Shown here: piece after piece, positions 1 to 8,326 of the stretch
Layout of the letters: each line of letters begins with the position of its first letter
Numbering within the stretch: position 1 is the stretch's first letter
NCBI GenBank assembly: GCA_017934625.1
Contig: JAGBJE010000276.1
Coordinates: forward strand, 1 to 38,559
Direction of reading: 5' to 3'
Length of the DNA: 38,559 nucleotides
Origin: Pseudobutyrivibrio sp.
Lineage (GTDB): Bacteria; Bacillota; Clostridia; Lachnospirales; Lachnospiraceae
Translations under genes and position numbers: made by a program
The notes under the pieces: generated by a model
The model's input: only the letters and a program-made list of their open reading frames with translations
Databases searched by the model: none
Told to the model about the DNA's origin: nothing

Positions 1-212
1 AAATCATCTTTGTAATCAGACAATGCTAAAGCGGCATATCCATTTCCTGCCATTTGGTTTACGCTATCATAAAATTCATCTTTTCTGCTTGAATACAATC
101 CCAAGCTTTGAAAGAATGCACAAACCAGTAATGATATCACACTGATAAATGCAAATATAGAACATCCAATTCCAAGTAAAATCTTACTGAAATTATTATA
201 AAATATTTTCAT
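1..212 (-). CDS. Sensor histidine kinase, N-terminal fragment (cut by window edge)
   Basis: Only the first 70 codons lie in the window. The start ATG (212-210) follows an AGGAGGAT ribosome binding site with a short spacer. The peptide begins MKIFYNNFSKILLGIGCSIF and has one strong hydrophobic segment at about residues 10-33, followed by a polar stretch, as expected for the first membrane helix and start of the extracellular sensor of a kinase. It begins 17 bases after the stop of an OmpR-type regulator on the same strand, the usual position for the partner kinase. No catalytic domain is visible here, so the kinase call rests on context and the membrane helix. Confidence 0.6.
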   Translation of the reverse strand, partial: MKIFYNNFSKILLGIGCSIFAFISVISLLVCAFFQSLGLYSSRKDEFYDSVNQMAGNGYAALALSDYKDD

Positions 213-229
213 ATCATCCTCCTGATGAA

Positions 230-931
230 TCAATCATCAATCTTGTACCCGTGCCCCCAGACTGCCTTTAGGTATCTTGGATTTGCACTGTCATATTCTA
301 ATTTTTCTCTGAGATGTCTGATGTGAACAGCCACTGTGCTTTCTGCACCAATCACTGTATCATTCCAGACCTTCTCGTAAATATCACGTGGTGAGAGAAC
401 TTCACCCTTATGTGTCATAAGAAGCTTTAAAATATCAAACTCAAGTGGTGTAAGATTAACAAACTCTCCGTCAAGAGTTACTTCCTTGGATTTATCATTA
501 AGCTCGATGCCACCGATAGCAAGCACACTGCCATCTTCTTCCACCTTACCTGTAGATGCTCCAAGAAGTGTGTAGCGCCTAATCTGAGATTTAACCCTTG
601 CCATTAGCTCCACTGGATTAAAAGGCTTTGTTACATAATCATCAGCACCTATAGTAAGCCCCATCACCTTATCTGCATCCTCACTTTTTGCAGTAAGCAT
701 GATGATTGGCACATTGGAAAAAGTCCTGATTTCCGCCATGGCAGCGATACCATCCATTACCGGCATCATTACATCCATTAGAATAAGCTTGATATCTGCC
801 TGTTCCTTCATGGCCTCTACAGCTTCTTTTCCATTACTTGCGCTAACAACCTGAAAGCCTTCACTTTCCAAATAGATTTTTAGAGCTGATACAATATCTG
901 GCTCATCATCACATATAAGAATTCGGTTCAT
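230..931 (-). CDS. OmpR/PhoB-family response regulator
   Basis: This 233-residue protein has a receiver domain (about residues 1-120) with the acidic pocket CDDEPD, phosphoacceptor Asp53 in LILMDVMMPVMDG and the conserved Lys in VTKPFNP. A winged-helix DNA-binding domain follows (about 135-233), with VNLTPLEFDILKLL and VHIRHLREKL typical of the family. It should bind promoter DNA when phosphorylated by the kinase that starts just downstream at 212. The start is preceded by AGGGAG. Its upstream region (932-1150) carries four consecutive hairpins, listed separately. The family call is secure; the target genes and signal cannot be read from the sequence. Confidence 0.95.
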   Translation of the reverse strand: MNRILICDDEPDIVSALKIYLESEGFQVVSASNGKEAVEAMKEQADIKLILMDVMMPVMDGIAAMAEIRTFSNVPIIMLTAKSEDADKVMGLTIGADDYVTKPFNPVELMARVKSQIRRYTLLGASTGKVEEDGSVLAIGGIELNDKSKEVTLDGEFVNLTPLEFDILKLLMTHKGEVLSPRDIYEKVWNDTVIGAESTVAVHIRHLREKLEYDSANPRYLKAVWGHGYKIDD

Positions 932-960
932 AGTTTCTCCCTGTATACTAAAATAGACTT

Positions 961-1076
961 CTTACTAACAGAACAATGAAATTGTCAGTAAGAATCTGGC
1001 TTCGCCAGATACGCCTTTGCATAAATGCAAAGCCTAGTCAAGTACGGTTTCCGTTTTTCTGATGAAAAACAAAAAC
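961..1076 (-). promoter_or_regulatory. Four consecutive hairpins upstream of the response regulator
   Basis: Four inverted repeats lie nearly end to end. Arms are 961-970/983-992 (10 pairs with one G-U), 994-1000/1004-1010 (ATCTGGC with 3-base loop), 1015-1022/1025-1032 (CTTTGCAT with 2-base loop) and 1053-1059/1064-1070 (GTTTTTC) enclosed by 1046-1050/1072-1076. The block fills most of the 263-base gap between hflC and the response regulator. It could be the folded 5' leader of the regulator mRNA or a repeated intergenic element. No matching RNA family is recognised. Confidence 0.5.
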
Positions 1077-1150
1077 CTATGATTAATCACAAACTTATTC
1101 TATTGTATATTATTTTAAGTTCCAATAGGGTAAATTATTAAGATTTGTTT

Positions 1151-1180
1151 AAGAAAAAAGGGACTGCAAATTGCAATCCC
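1151..1180 (-). terminator. Rho-independent terminator after hflC
   Basis: On the minus strand the sequence GGGATTGCA..TTTGCAGTCCC folds into a stem followed immediately by TTTTTTCTT. It lies 15 bases after the hflC stop codon, as expected for the end of the hflK-hflC transcript. Confidence 0.85.
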
Positions 1181-1194
1181 TATCACATCATTAT

Positions 1195-2058
1195 TTAGAA
1201 TAAAGAACCGTTAAGAATTCTTCCAAGCTCTGAGTTTTGGTCAAGGATAATCACATTGTCATCACCAACTAATGAATCCAAAGAATCAAGGCTTCTAACG
1301 AAGTTGTAAAAGCTTGCCTTGGCTGGGTCATTGTAGGCTTCAGAAAGAATACGCATGTATTCAGATTCGCCCTCACCCTCTAGCACATCTGCCTGCTTCT
1401 TAGCTTCAGCAACAGTAACAGTCACCTGCTTATCAGTCTCGTTCTTAATCTTCTGAGCATCTGCATCACCCTGGGCTTTGTAGCCTGCAGCGATATTATT
1501 TCTCTCAGAAATCATACGCTCATAAACAGCATTCTTATTATCTTCAGGAAGGTCAAGAGCCTTTATCTCTGCCTTTCCGATTGTAATGCCATATTGAGAA
1601 ATATCAGAATTGGATTCCTCAGTAATCTTCTTAGTAAGAGCACTTCCTCTAGATGCAATAATCTCATCCTGAGTCATTGAAGATATAGTCTTTTTGGTTG
1701 CATTATATACAGCCGCTTCGATTCGCTCGTCTGCTCTGCCCTGAACAGCATTAAGTGTCTGGTAATATTTGACCGGATCTGAAACATACCATGTAACATA
1801 GTTATCTGCAATCATAGATTTCTTATCAGAAGTGATAACATCCGATGTAGGAATATCATACAGGATATTTGCTGTATAAATTGATTTGGTAGCCTGTATG
1901 AAAGGTACCTTAAAATGAAGTCCTGGCTTATCCTCCACATACTGAACCTTTCCAAATTGAGAAATAAGAATGGCCTCATCCTCTCTAACGCTATAGGTTG
2001 ATGAGCCAAGTATAATAAGTGCTGCAATCACAAGCACTACAGGTATAATCTTTTTCAT
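1195..2058 (-). CDS. hflC: HflC, SPFH/band 7 membrane protein
   Basis: The protein has 287 residues: one N-terminal membrane helix (about 4-22), a band 7/SPFH domain (EDEAILISQFGKVQYVEDKP onward) and a long helical region rich in Ala, Glu and Lys (AQKIKNETDKQVTVTVAEAK) typical of HflC. In proteobacteria HflK and HflC form a large cage around the FtsH protease and modulate turnover of membrane proteins. The start follows AGGAGA and lies 3 bases after the hflK stop, so the two are surely cotranscribed. A terminator follows. No ftsH is nearby. Confidence 0.93.
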   Translation of the reverse strand: MKKIIPVVLVIAALIILGSSTYSVREDEAILISQFGKVQYVEDKPGLHFKVPFIQATKSIYTANILYDIPTSDVITSDKKSMIADNYVTWYVSDPVKYYQTLNAVQGRADERIEAAVYNATKKTISSMTQDEIIASRGSALTKKITEESNSDISQYGITIGKAEIKALDLPEDNKNAVYERMISERNNIAAGYKAQGDADAQKIKNETDKQVTVTVAEAKKQADVLEGEGESEYMRILSEAYNDPAKASFYNFVRSLDSLDSLVGDDNVIILDQNSELGRILNGSLF

Positions 2059-2061
2059 GAA

Positions 2062-3030
2062 TTATTCTCCTTCCACCTCATCTGAAATAGCTGCATTCTT
2101 AGCAGATGTTCCATCGTTAAGAATAATCTTTGACTGACCATCTGTAATAATTACTCGAGTGTTAGGTAGGATTTCTTCTACCTTTTCAAAGAACATTCTC
2201 TTCTTAGTGATTTCTGGATACATTGAATACTGCTCATACATCTTGTTAAACTTTGAAGCCTCACCTGTAGCCTCTGCAATTCTTGCTTCCTTAGCTGCAG
2301 TTGCATTTTGAACAATCTTATCAGCCTTTGCTTCTGCTTTTGGAATCTGCTCATTCTTATACTGAAGTGCATTGTTTTTAGCAGTATCAGCCCCCTGCTT
2401 AGCAGTTTCTACCGCCTTAAAAGCCGCAATAATATCCTCAGTAGGAGGCTCAGAATCCTGAATTGTAATGTTTTGAACAGAAAGACCTATATTAGTATCC
2501 TCCAAAGACTTTATCATAGCTTCCTTAACTTCCTGTTCGATAAGCCCCTTTGCAGTAGTCATAGCCTCATCAACAGTGTAATTAGATACTACAGTTCTGA
2601 TGTTAGCAAGAGCTATATTTTCCAAAATTTCTTCAGGAGTCTGAGAATTATATAGATAGGCCACTGGATCAGAAACCTTATACTCCATGTAAAAATCGAT
2701 ATTAAGTAAATTGAAATCCGATGTTATCATGATTCCATCTTCTTCAGATGCAATGTTCTGACCATCCTTTACATAGTATCCGATTCCTGTTCCATGAGTA
2801 GTAATATCCACAGTCTGTAAGGATTGCCATGGTGCCTTAAAATGCATTCCTGCAGTATCTACTCTGACAACCTTTCCAAACTGAGTAACCACGCCATTCT
2901 TTTGCTCAGAAATAAAATAAATTGAGCGAAATGCTATAATAGCAACAGCAATGACAAGCACAATTATTTTCCAATAACCTGACATATCCTTAATGCCGTC
3001 ACTCACATTATCTTTAAATTTGTTTTTCAT
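2062..3030 (-). CDS. hflK: HflK, SPFH/band 7 membrane protein
   Basis: The 322-residue protein has a short cytoplasmic N-terminus, one membrane helix (about 20-43), an SPFH domain (EQKNGVVTQFGKVVRVDTAG; the HFKAPW motif near residue 90) and a C-terminal Ala/Lys/Glu-rich helix (AEAKADKIVQNATAAKEARI). NITIQDSEPP is typical of HflK. It is the first gene of the hflK-hflC pair and the partner of HflC in the FtsH-associated complex. It lacks the Gly-rich N-terminal extension of the E. coli protein. A -10 box TATAAT lies about 35 bases upstream and the ribosome binding site is AAAGGA. Confidence 0.93.
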   Translation of the reverse strand: MKNKFKDNVSDGIKDMSGYWKIIVLVIAVAIIAFRSIYFISEQKNGVVTQFGKVVRVDTAGMHFKAPWQSLQTVDITTHGTGIGYYVKDGQNIASEEDGIMITSDFNLLNIDFYMEYKVSDPVAYLYNSQTPEEILENIALANIRTVVSNYTVDEAMTTAKGLIEQEVKEAMIKSLEDTNIGLSVQNITIQDSEPPTEDIIAAFKAVETAKQGADTAKNNALQYKNEQIPKAEAKADKIVQNATAAKEARIAEATGEASKFNKMYEQYSMYPEITKKRMFFEKVEEILPNTRVIITDGQSKIILNDGTSAKNAAISDEVEGE

Positions 3031-3062
3031 ACATACATCCTTTCCCTTAAAATAATAAAACT

Positions 3063-3091
3063 ATTATAGCAAAACAGAATGCATAGTTCTA
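3063..3091 (-). promoter_or_regulatory. Promoter of hflK-hflC
   Basis: On the minus strand TAGAAC (3091-3086) and a perfect TATAAT (3068-3063) are separated by 17 bases. Transcription would start near 3055, about 25 bases before the hflK start codon. The -35 box matches only 3 of 6 positions. Confidence 0.6.
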
Positions 3092-3105
3092 CTAAATAAA
3101 ACACA

Positions 3106-3141
3106 AAGCTGCCTATGTGTTACAAAACACTTAGGCAGCTT
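3106..3141 (-). terminator. Rho-independent terminator after the EF-hand-like gene
   Basis: A long stem pairs AAGCTGCCTA-GTGTT with AACAC-TAGGCAGCTT (3106-3121 with 3126-3141) around a 4-base loop and is followed on the minus strand by TGTGTTTTATTT. It separates the upstream gene at 3177-4367 from the hflK promoter. Confidence 0.85.
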
Positions 3142-3176
3142 ATAATTGATTTAATTGGCACTTCGATTATTTGTTA

Positions 3177-4367
3177 CTATAATGCTAAATCCACATGGGC
3201 CACAGTCCCAGCAGCACCTGTGCTTTCCTTCAGATAGATTCCTGTCTTTCTAAGGACAGCATCAGTATTTCCCATACCATCCTTAAAGCTAAATTCCGTA
3301 TCCAGATTTCCAAGATATATGGCTCCCACATCTGCTTCCTTAAGGCTTAGCAGCTTATCATTACCTTCAGCATCCTTAGTCCAAACCTTCAGCTTATCAA
3401 AGATTTCATCATTCTCATCTATCCAGCCATTTTTATCTTTGTCATATTCAGCTAAATCCTTGAAGCCATCGCCGGATTTCGTTCCAAACAATTCAGAGCC
3501 GTCATTTATCTTGCCATCCTCATTTTTATCTAACGCCAAAAATCCACTTCCTTTTCCCGCAAAGCTTATTTCATCCTCATCCCCATCAGAATCTATATCA
3601 AATTTGAATTTCTGGTCTGATATAGAGGTGGCATTAGTGTCCATATTAATTACAAGAGGGTCTGTTAGAATCCTTGTGTAGGTTTCATCCTTTAAGGTAT
3701 CAATCCTTTGAACAAGGCTTCGCCCTAGTGTAAGCTCTACATTAAAGGATAAGCTTCTTCCATCAGATGTCTGCACCTGACCTGTACTTTTAAAGCTGGT
3801 GTTCTCAAACTCTGTGTGAGTTCCTGATGTAGCTGTAATCCTTTGCCACACCTGCGTGCGGGACACTGATTCCATTGAAGAAAGATTTAGCGTCTTTTGC
3901 TGTGTTCCATTTAAGCTAAATTTCACCTCATCAGCTCCACATCCTCCAAAGATTTTCCTTTGCCAGTCATTAAAGGATTGTAGCTGCTCTCTTAACCTTT
4001 TGTCAGTAGGACTGGTCTTTCCATTTAACAAATCAAGAATCTTTTTCACAAGACTGATTTGCAAATCTTCCATGTCCCACTGGCTCATACCAGCATTCGC
4101 TTCTCTAACCTGCTTGTCATGCTCTGCCATCTGGCTTAACATATTCTGCAGATTCTTTTGCTGCCGTTCCTTGGCAGCCTCTTTTTCATTTTTTTGTAAT
4201 TGTTCCAGTGATTCCTTGTAAGATTTTTCACCTTCATCAGACAGCTTCAGTATTGCACCAAGCGTATCCACATTCGCTCTCCGTTCAATTGTAAGCTGTT
4301 CAACCTGGGTGTTTGAATAAGAATTGTGACTAGATGCCATGTTTACATAGCTGTTTTCAATCTTCAT
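3177..4367 (-). CDS. Protein of unknown role with EF-hand-like calcium-binding motifs
   Basis: This 396-residue protein is not assigned to a named family. The N-terminal 40 residues are polar and contain no signal peptide. Residues about 45-100 are a charged coiled coil (EQLQKNEKEAAKERQQKN). Residues about 255-320 hold three Asp-rich loops: DIDSDGDEDEI, DKNEDGKINDGSELFG and DKDKNGWIDENDEIF. The last two match the DxDxDG calcium-loop pattern found in EF-hand/dockerin-like repeats and in RTX-type and surface proteins. Calcium binding is inferred from these loops. A ribosome binding site (AAAGGAG) precedes the start, and a structured terminator-like RNA lies 30 bases upstream. A small helical protein gene is the next upstream neighbour. 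Confidence 0.7.
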   Translation of the reverse strand: MKIENSYVNMASSHNSYSNTQVEQLTIERRANVDTLGAILKLSDEGEKSYKESLEQLQKNEKEAAKERQQKNLQNMLSQMAEHDKQVREANAGMSQWDMEDLQISLVKKILDLLNGKTSPTDKRLREQLQSFNDWQRKIFGGCGADEVKFSLNGTQQKTLNLSSMESVSRTQVWQRITATSGTHTEFENTSFKSTGQVQTSDGRSLSFNVELTLGRSLVQRIDTLKDETYTRILTDPLVINMDTNATSISDQKFKFDIDSDGDEDEISFAGKGSGFLALDKNEDGKINDGSELFGTKSGDGFKDLAEYDKDKNGWIDENDEIFDKLKVWTKDAEGNDKLLSLKEADVGAIYLGNLDTEFSFKDGMGNTDAVLRKTGIYLKESTGAAGTVAHVDLAL

Positions 4368-4396
4368 AGCGGACTCCTTTCCACAAATAAAGAATA

Positions 4397-4467
4397 TAAA
4401 AAAGTGCCAAACGCTTGAAGACCTCGCACTTCCCTATGCCTGGTCTTCTATAAGTGTATCGGCACTC
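4397..4467 (-). ncRNA. Structured RNA / attenuator-like terminator between two unknown genes
   Basis: On the minus strand an outer stem AGTGCC/GGCACT (4466-4461 with 4408-4403) encloses an inner 7-bp stem GAAGACC/GGTCTTC (4448-4442 with 4423-4417). The inner loop can form GCA/TGC around TAGGGAAG. The outer stem is followed by TTTTTT (to about 4397), so the whole element ends as an intrinsic terminator only 30 bases before the start codon of the EF-hand-like gene. It may simply end the upstream transcript or act as a regulated attenuator. The GGA exposed in the loop resembles a CsrA-type site, which is speculative. It does not match any riboswitch consensus I know. Confidence 0.55.
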
Positions 4468-4504
4468 CTTTAATAAGTCTTTATAGTAAAAGTCCACTAT
4501 GATG

Positions 4505-4795
4505 TTATTTAGTATTTATGGAACTTGCCACTCTTTTGAGCCAGTCCAGTTCCCATTTGATTCTAACGCTTAAAGCTTCTATCTGCTGATTTGTAAGATT
4601 CTCCACTGTCTCTTCCTTGGAAGTAAGATCCTTCATAGTCTCTAATGATTTGTACATATCATCATATTGATTGACCTTATTGTTGTACTCGTTCATTAGC
4701 ATGGAAGATATCTTATGACTACCTATAATCTCAACCGATTTCTCATGAACCTGAGTCATCTTTTTATATAGTTCTTCTAGTTTGGTTGTTTCCAT
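4505..4795 (-). CDS. Small helical protein of unknown function
   Basis: The 96-residue product is not recognised. It is almost wholly predicted helix, charged and without Cys, Pro-rich segments, signal peptide or membrane helix. Features include METTKLEELYKKMTQVHEKS at the start and VRIKWELDWLKRV near the end. Its size and composition suit a small chaperone- or adaptor-type helical bundle, but that is only an impression. It lies between the LprI-like gene and the structured RNA preceding the EF-hand-like gene. The upstream sequence AAAGGATAAACTAAT gives a plausible ribosome binding site. Confidence 0.65.
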   Translation of the reverse strand: METTKLEELYKKMTQVHEKSVEIIGSHKISSMLMNEYNNKVNQYDDMYKSLETMKDLTSKEETVENLTNQQIEALSVRIKWELDWLKRVASSINTK

Positions 4796-4833
4796 ATTAG
4801 TTTATCCTTTAGTGTCTGCGTTTCTATGATTGT

Positions 4834-5898
4834 CTAATTAAAATACTTAAGCAGCTCCTTGCAGCGTTCCATTGTCATTGTTGCATAGATATCATTGTAG
4901 TCAACAGCTGCCTGACTACCACCTAAATTCTTTGCTCTTTCAGCACTAGCATCTCTATCCTTAAGCCACTGCCTTTGCTCCTCAAGTGCTTTGTTAAATG
5001 TAGCTTCATCTGTATTGTACTTGATTAAACGCCAAATATAATTAAGGCACTCATCTGAAACTCTAATCTGATTTGATGTAGCCTCAACCATATCTGCAGT
5101 GGTAGCAGCCTCCGAAAGCAGGCCAGCATAATAATCATAGCTTTCCTTATATGTATTATAAGTACTCTCAGCATCTTCCTTAGGAGTCATTCTAGTAGAG
5201 CTTGTAATCCCCTGATTTTCATTAACATTTACAAGTGCCATATTTTCCAGTGTATCCTGCTGATCCTGGTAAGGAATAAACAGCCAATTCCTAACTTCCT
5301 CATCAATTTCTGAAACGGGCTTACCCGGCATATAAATTTCTACAACATCAGCATTTGAAAGTGCATACGGTGTTAGCGGAATATACCTTACACCATCTTC
5401 AATACTTTCCTTATCATCATTTAAGATTGTGATATCCTTCATATGCATTTTATATGTGAATTCATCCACCTTTTGAATGTTTTCAAAATGACCTTCATAT
5501 TCGCAGTAATAAATTGTTCCATCAGGATAATCATCACCAGTATCACCCATATCAGAATCATGATAACTGCCGTGGAAGCTACCATCCTTTTCTATATCAA
5601 AATCATCTTCCCAGCCACCTGCACCACTGGTAAATGAATAGCTATATTTTGCTAAATCCTCAAATGTTAATGAGGCTTCATCAGTGTCTGCTTCTTTTGT
5701 AGCACCATCAGTATTACCTTTGTCTTCCGGTGCAGGCACATCACTATTATTATTTGTCTCAGCCGTCGTCTCAACTTCACCATTTCTGTTTACAAAATAA
5801 TAAACACCGCAACCGGCCATTAACACTAATGCAACCGCAATCAAAACAATACTTATTCTTCTTTGAGTCCTTTTCTTATGTCTTTTACTCATTATCAT
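4834..5898 (-). CDS. Membrane-anchored protein with C-terminal LprI/DUF1311-like domain
   Basis: The product is about 354 residues. A longer frame opens at 5916, but AGGAAGGG sits just before the ATG at 5898, so that start (or the ATG at 5892) is preferred. A basic N-terminus (KRHKKRTQRR) precedes a hydrophobic segment ending LMAGC, a possible lipobox, although hydrophobic residues continue after the Cys, so a plain membrane anchor is also possible. A Thr/Glu/Asp-rich linker leads to a central domain with SYSFTSGAGGWEDDF, often seen in clostridial surface proteins. The C-terminal 110 residues match the lysozyme-inhibitor LprI pattern: QIRVSDECLNYIW, EEQRQWLKDRDA, MERCKELL. It starts 71 bases after comEC on the same strand, without a clear terminator between. 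Confidence 0.75.
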   Translation of the reverse strand: MIMSKRHKKRTQRRISIVLIAVALVLMAGCGVYYFVNRNGEVETTAETNNNSDVPAPEDKGNTDGATKEADTDEASLTFEDLAKYSYSFTSGAGGWEDDFDIEKDGSFHGSYHDSDMGDTGDDYPDGTIYYCEYEGHFENIQKVDEFTYKMHMKDITILNDDKESIEDGVRYIPLTPYALSNADVVEIYMPGKPVSEIDEEVRNWLFIPYQDQQDTLENMALVNVNENQGITSSTRMTPKEDAESTYNTYKESYDYYAGLLSEAATTADMVEATSNQIRVSDECLNYIWRLIKYNTDEATFNKALEEQRQWLKDRDASAERAKNLGGSQAAVDYNDIYATMTMERCKELLKYFN

Positions 5899-5969
5899 TT
5901 CCCTTCCTCGATGCATATCGCACCGAAATTTTATTTTAATACATTAGTAATCCTTTTACCATACAAATC

Positions 5970-8300
5970 TCACTCCTCCCCTATATATCCATTCACTTCC
6001 CCTACCCTAGCTCTCACGCGGCCAGAGTTCATGGTGTAATAGATTTGGCCTGCCGCGACCGAAATGCGTTCAATGGCTTCAGCTGATGGATGGCCATAGC
6101 GATTCACCTTAGCGCAGCTGATTACCGCCACGTCAGGTGACAATATAGATAAAAACTCTGGGTCTGAGCTGAATTTGCTGCCATGGTGGCTGACCTTTAG
6201 CAAATCCACATGCCCCACCAATCCACTTGCTGCAATTGCCTGTTCCTGTTCGGCGCCAATATCTCCACCAAAAAAGCCACTGTAATCAACAACTCCATCG
6301 CAATTTTCATCATATTTCATAGCCAACGACAATGATAAGGCATTGATATCATCAGAGATCATCCCCTCAAATGGATAAACACAGCTAAAAGAAAGATGCT
6401 TAGTACCGCACACATCTCCTTGCTTCATATAAAGCACATTAGTATTATTAGCATCTGCCAGTGCGAGCAATTCCATCAGTGTTTCTCCCTCAGGTATCTC
6501 TGCAGAAAGCACAATATTATCAATCCTATATCCCATATCAAGAAGCTCCAACACTCCTGACACATGATCTAAATCCATATGGGATAAAAACCAATAATCA
6601 ATATGCCCGGCGCCCTTATATTTCAAGAATGGCAAAAGAGTATATTTTCCAACGGCATCAGAGCTGGTACTGCCGCCGTCAATAAAAAAGCGTACTCCAT
6701 CACCAGAGCTTATATAGATTCCATCCCCCTGGCCAACATCTATAATATCTACCTCAAAGCCTTGCTTTTCTGGTATAAGCCAAATACCAGCAGCCACAAT
6801 TAGCAACGCAAGAGTAACCACAAGCTTTGACTTTCTTTCCTTTAGCAATCTACGGGGATTAGTCTGAGGCATAACATTCTTTATCTTAAATCTGTAATAA
6901 TCCACTATACTAGCTAAATTAGCAATCAATACCAAAACAACATAGTAGATTACCAACAGAATAAAGCTGTGTTTTCCTACTATCGCCCTTGAAAATGGCA
7001 GCTTACTAAACAAGCTGGCAAGTAATTCGTAGAAATAAATAATGATATGTGCAGGTATTAAAATAACCTTTGCAGCTGGTAATGCTAATAATCCTACAAA
7101 CCCGCCCAACAATCCAAAGCATAGAATCAGTGGCATTAGTGGCAACAGCAAAGTGTTCAAAAGTACAGAATAAACAGGTGTCTCGTAGTAAAAGAAAGTG
7201 ACAACAGGCAGCATAGCCACAGTGATTGTCAGTGAAAATACAAAGCTTGTCATTATCCACTCTATAAATCTAAAATGCAATGGTGGTTTATTATAATTAA
7301 AGCCATCATCGTATATACGAAGTCGCTTTCTGCCATCCCAAATTTTTCTATACATTTGACTTACCGGCATAACGATGTAGAGTATGGAAAGTATTGCTGA
7401 AAATGAAAATATAAAGCTTGAATTATTTATATATAAAGGATTCTCTATTAACAGCAAATCCGCCATAACAGCAAGTGCCGTTTTTGAATCGTAGGCTTCT
7501 CCTATAATATCAGCAATTAGATATATCAAAAACATACCTATTGCCCTTACAGAAGAGATGCTTCCACCTGTAAGCATTCCATATAAAATAGCAACACATC
7601 CTGCAAAAAATCCACTAATAACAAAGCCCAAGCCACCTTTTCTCAAAAGCCTGTATAATGCCATGCATACCACAGATACATGCAATCCGGAAACAGCCAG
7701 TATGTGAGCAATGCCAACCATCTGAAACAAGTCTCTTAGTCTAACGTCAAGTGTACTTTTATTACCAATACATACGCTACCTACAAAGCCTGCCTCTTCC
7801 CCACTTAGGCACTTATTGTATACATCTTGTATATTTTGGTTCAGTCTAAAAAGAATATCAAAGCCTGCAATTATTCCCGCATCAACAGACTTAAGCCTAA
7901 CTTCATCAAGCTTAAAATAATAGCCCAAAGAATTATAATAAGCCTTCTCGTCAAATCCACCTTCATTTGTAGCACTTTTAAATAGACTTATATTTCCTTC
8001 AATATTTAATTTACTTTTGTTTGGAATTTTATCGGAATCTAATTTGAATAAAAAAGAAGTATGTGTTAATGTGCCATTTTCACAGATTAAGGTAGCATCA
8101 TTAACATAATAAATTGTTGAATCGTTTTTAATTTCCTTACGAATTATATTACCTGTTGCCTTTACCCTTGCGCCATTAACCAAATTTGCTTCAACAGCAC
8201 CTGCCTTAGTGTAGGCCCCAATCAAATCAAAGGGGCCATACACACTAAAGACAACAATAAAAATATATAGCAAGGAAATTACTCCTAGCTTTCGCCGCAA
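5970..8300 (-). CDS. comEC: ComEC/Rec2 DNA-uptake channel with metallo-beta-lactamase domain
   Basis: The 776-residue protein has the full ComEC layout: an N-terminal helix and DUF4131-type soluble region (about 25-170), a multi-helix competence domain (about 190-480, containing AHILAVSGLHVSVVC) and a C-terminal metallo-beta-lactamase-like domain (about 515-776). The latter holds IDVGQGDGIYI, SHMDLDH near residue 575 and VSHHGSKFS near 705, so its metal-binding residues look intact. ComEC carries single-stranded DNA across the cytoplasmic membrane during transformation. It is the last gene of the comEA operon, 26 bases after the GerMN lipoprotein. The length is normal for the family. Confidence 0.95.
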   Translation of the reverse strand: MRRKLGVISLLYIFIVVFSVYGPFDLIGAYTKAGAVEANLVNGARVKATGNIIRKEIKNDSTIYYVNDATLICENGTLTHTSFLFKLDSDKIPNKSKLNIEGNISLFKSATNEGGFDEKAYYNSLGYYFKLDEVRLKSVDAGIIAGFDILFRLNQNIQDVYNKCLSGEEAGFVGSVCIGNKSTLDVRLRDLFQMVGIAHILAVSGLHVSVVCMALYRLLRKGGLGFVISGFFAGCVAILYGMLTGGSISSVRAIGMFLIYLIADIIGEAYDSKTALAVMADLLLIENPLYINNSSFIFSFSAILSILYIVMPVSQMYRKIWDGRKRLRIYDDGFNYNKPPLHFRFIEWIMTSFVFSLTITVAMLPVVTFFYYETPVYSVLLNTLLLPLMPLILCFGLLGGFVGLLALPAAKVILIPAHIIIYFYELLASLFSKLPFSRAIVGKHSFILLVIYYVVLVLIANLASIVDYYRFKIKNVMPQTNPRRLLKERKSKLVVTLALLIVAAGIWLIPEKQGFEVDIIDVGQGDGIYISSGDGVRFFIDGGSTSSDAVGKYTLLPFLKYKGAGHIDYWFLSHMDLDHVSGVLELLDMGYRIDNIVLSAEIPEGETLMELLALADANNTNVLYMKQGDVCGTKHLSFSCVYPFEGMISDDINALSLSLAMKYDENCDGVVDYSGFFGGDIGAEQEQAIAASGLVGHVDLLKVSHHGSKFSSDPEFLSILSPDVAVISCAKVNRYGHPSAEAIERISVAAGQIYYTMNSGRVRARVGEVNGYIGEE

Positions 8301-8326
8301 GTTATTTCCTCCAATTCTAAGTGAAT

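Noticed and set aside
932-960. Promoter for the first response regulator
   Set aside because: TACAAT-like boxes occur near 1103, but no -35 box with acceptable spacing was found, so none is listed.
4397-4467. c-di-GMP or another known riboswitch
   Set aside because: The conserved core bases of the riboswitch families I know are absent; only a nested stem with terminator can be supported.
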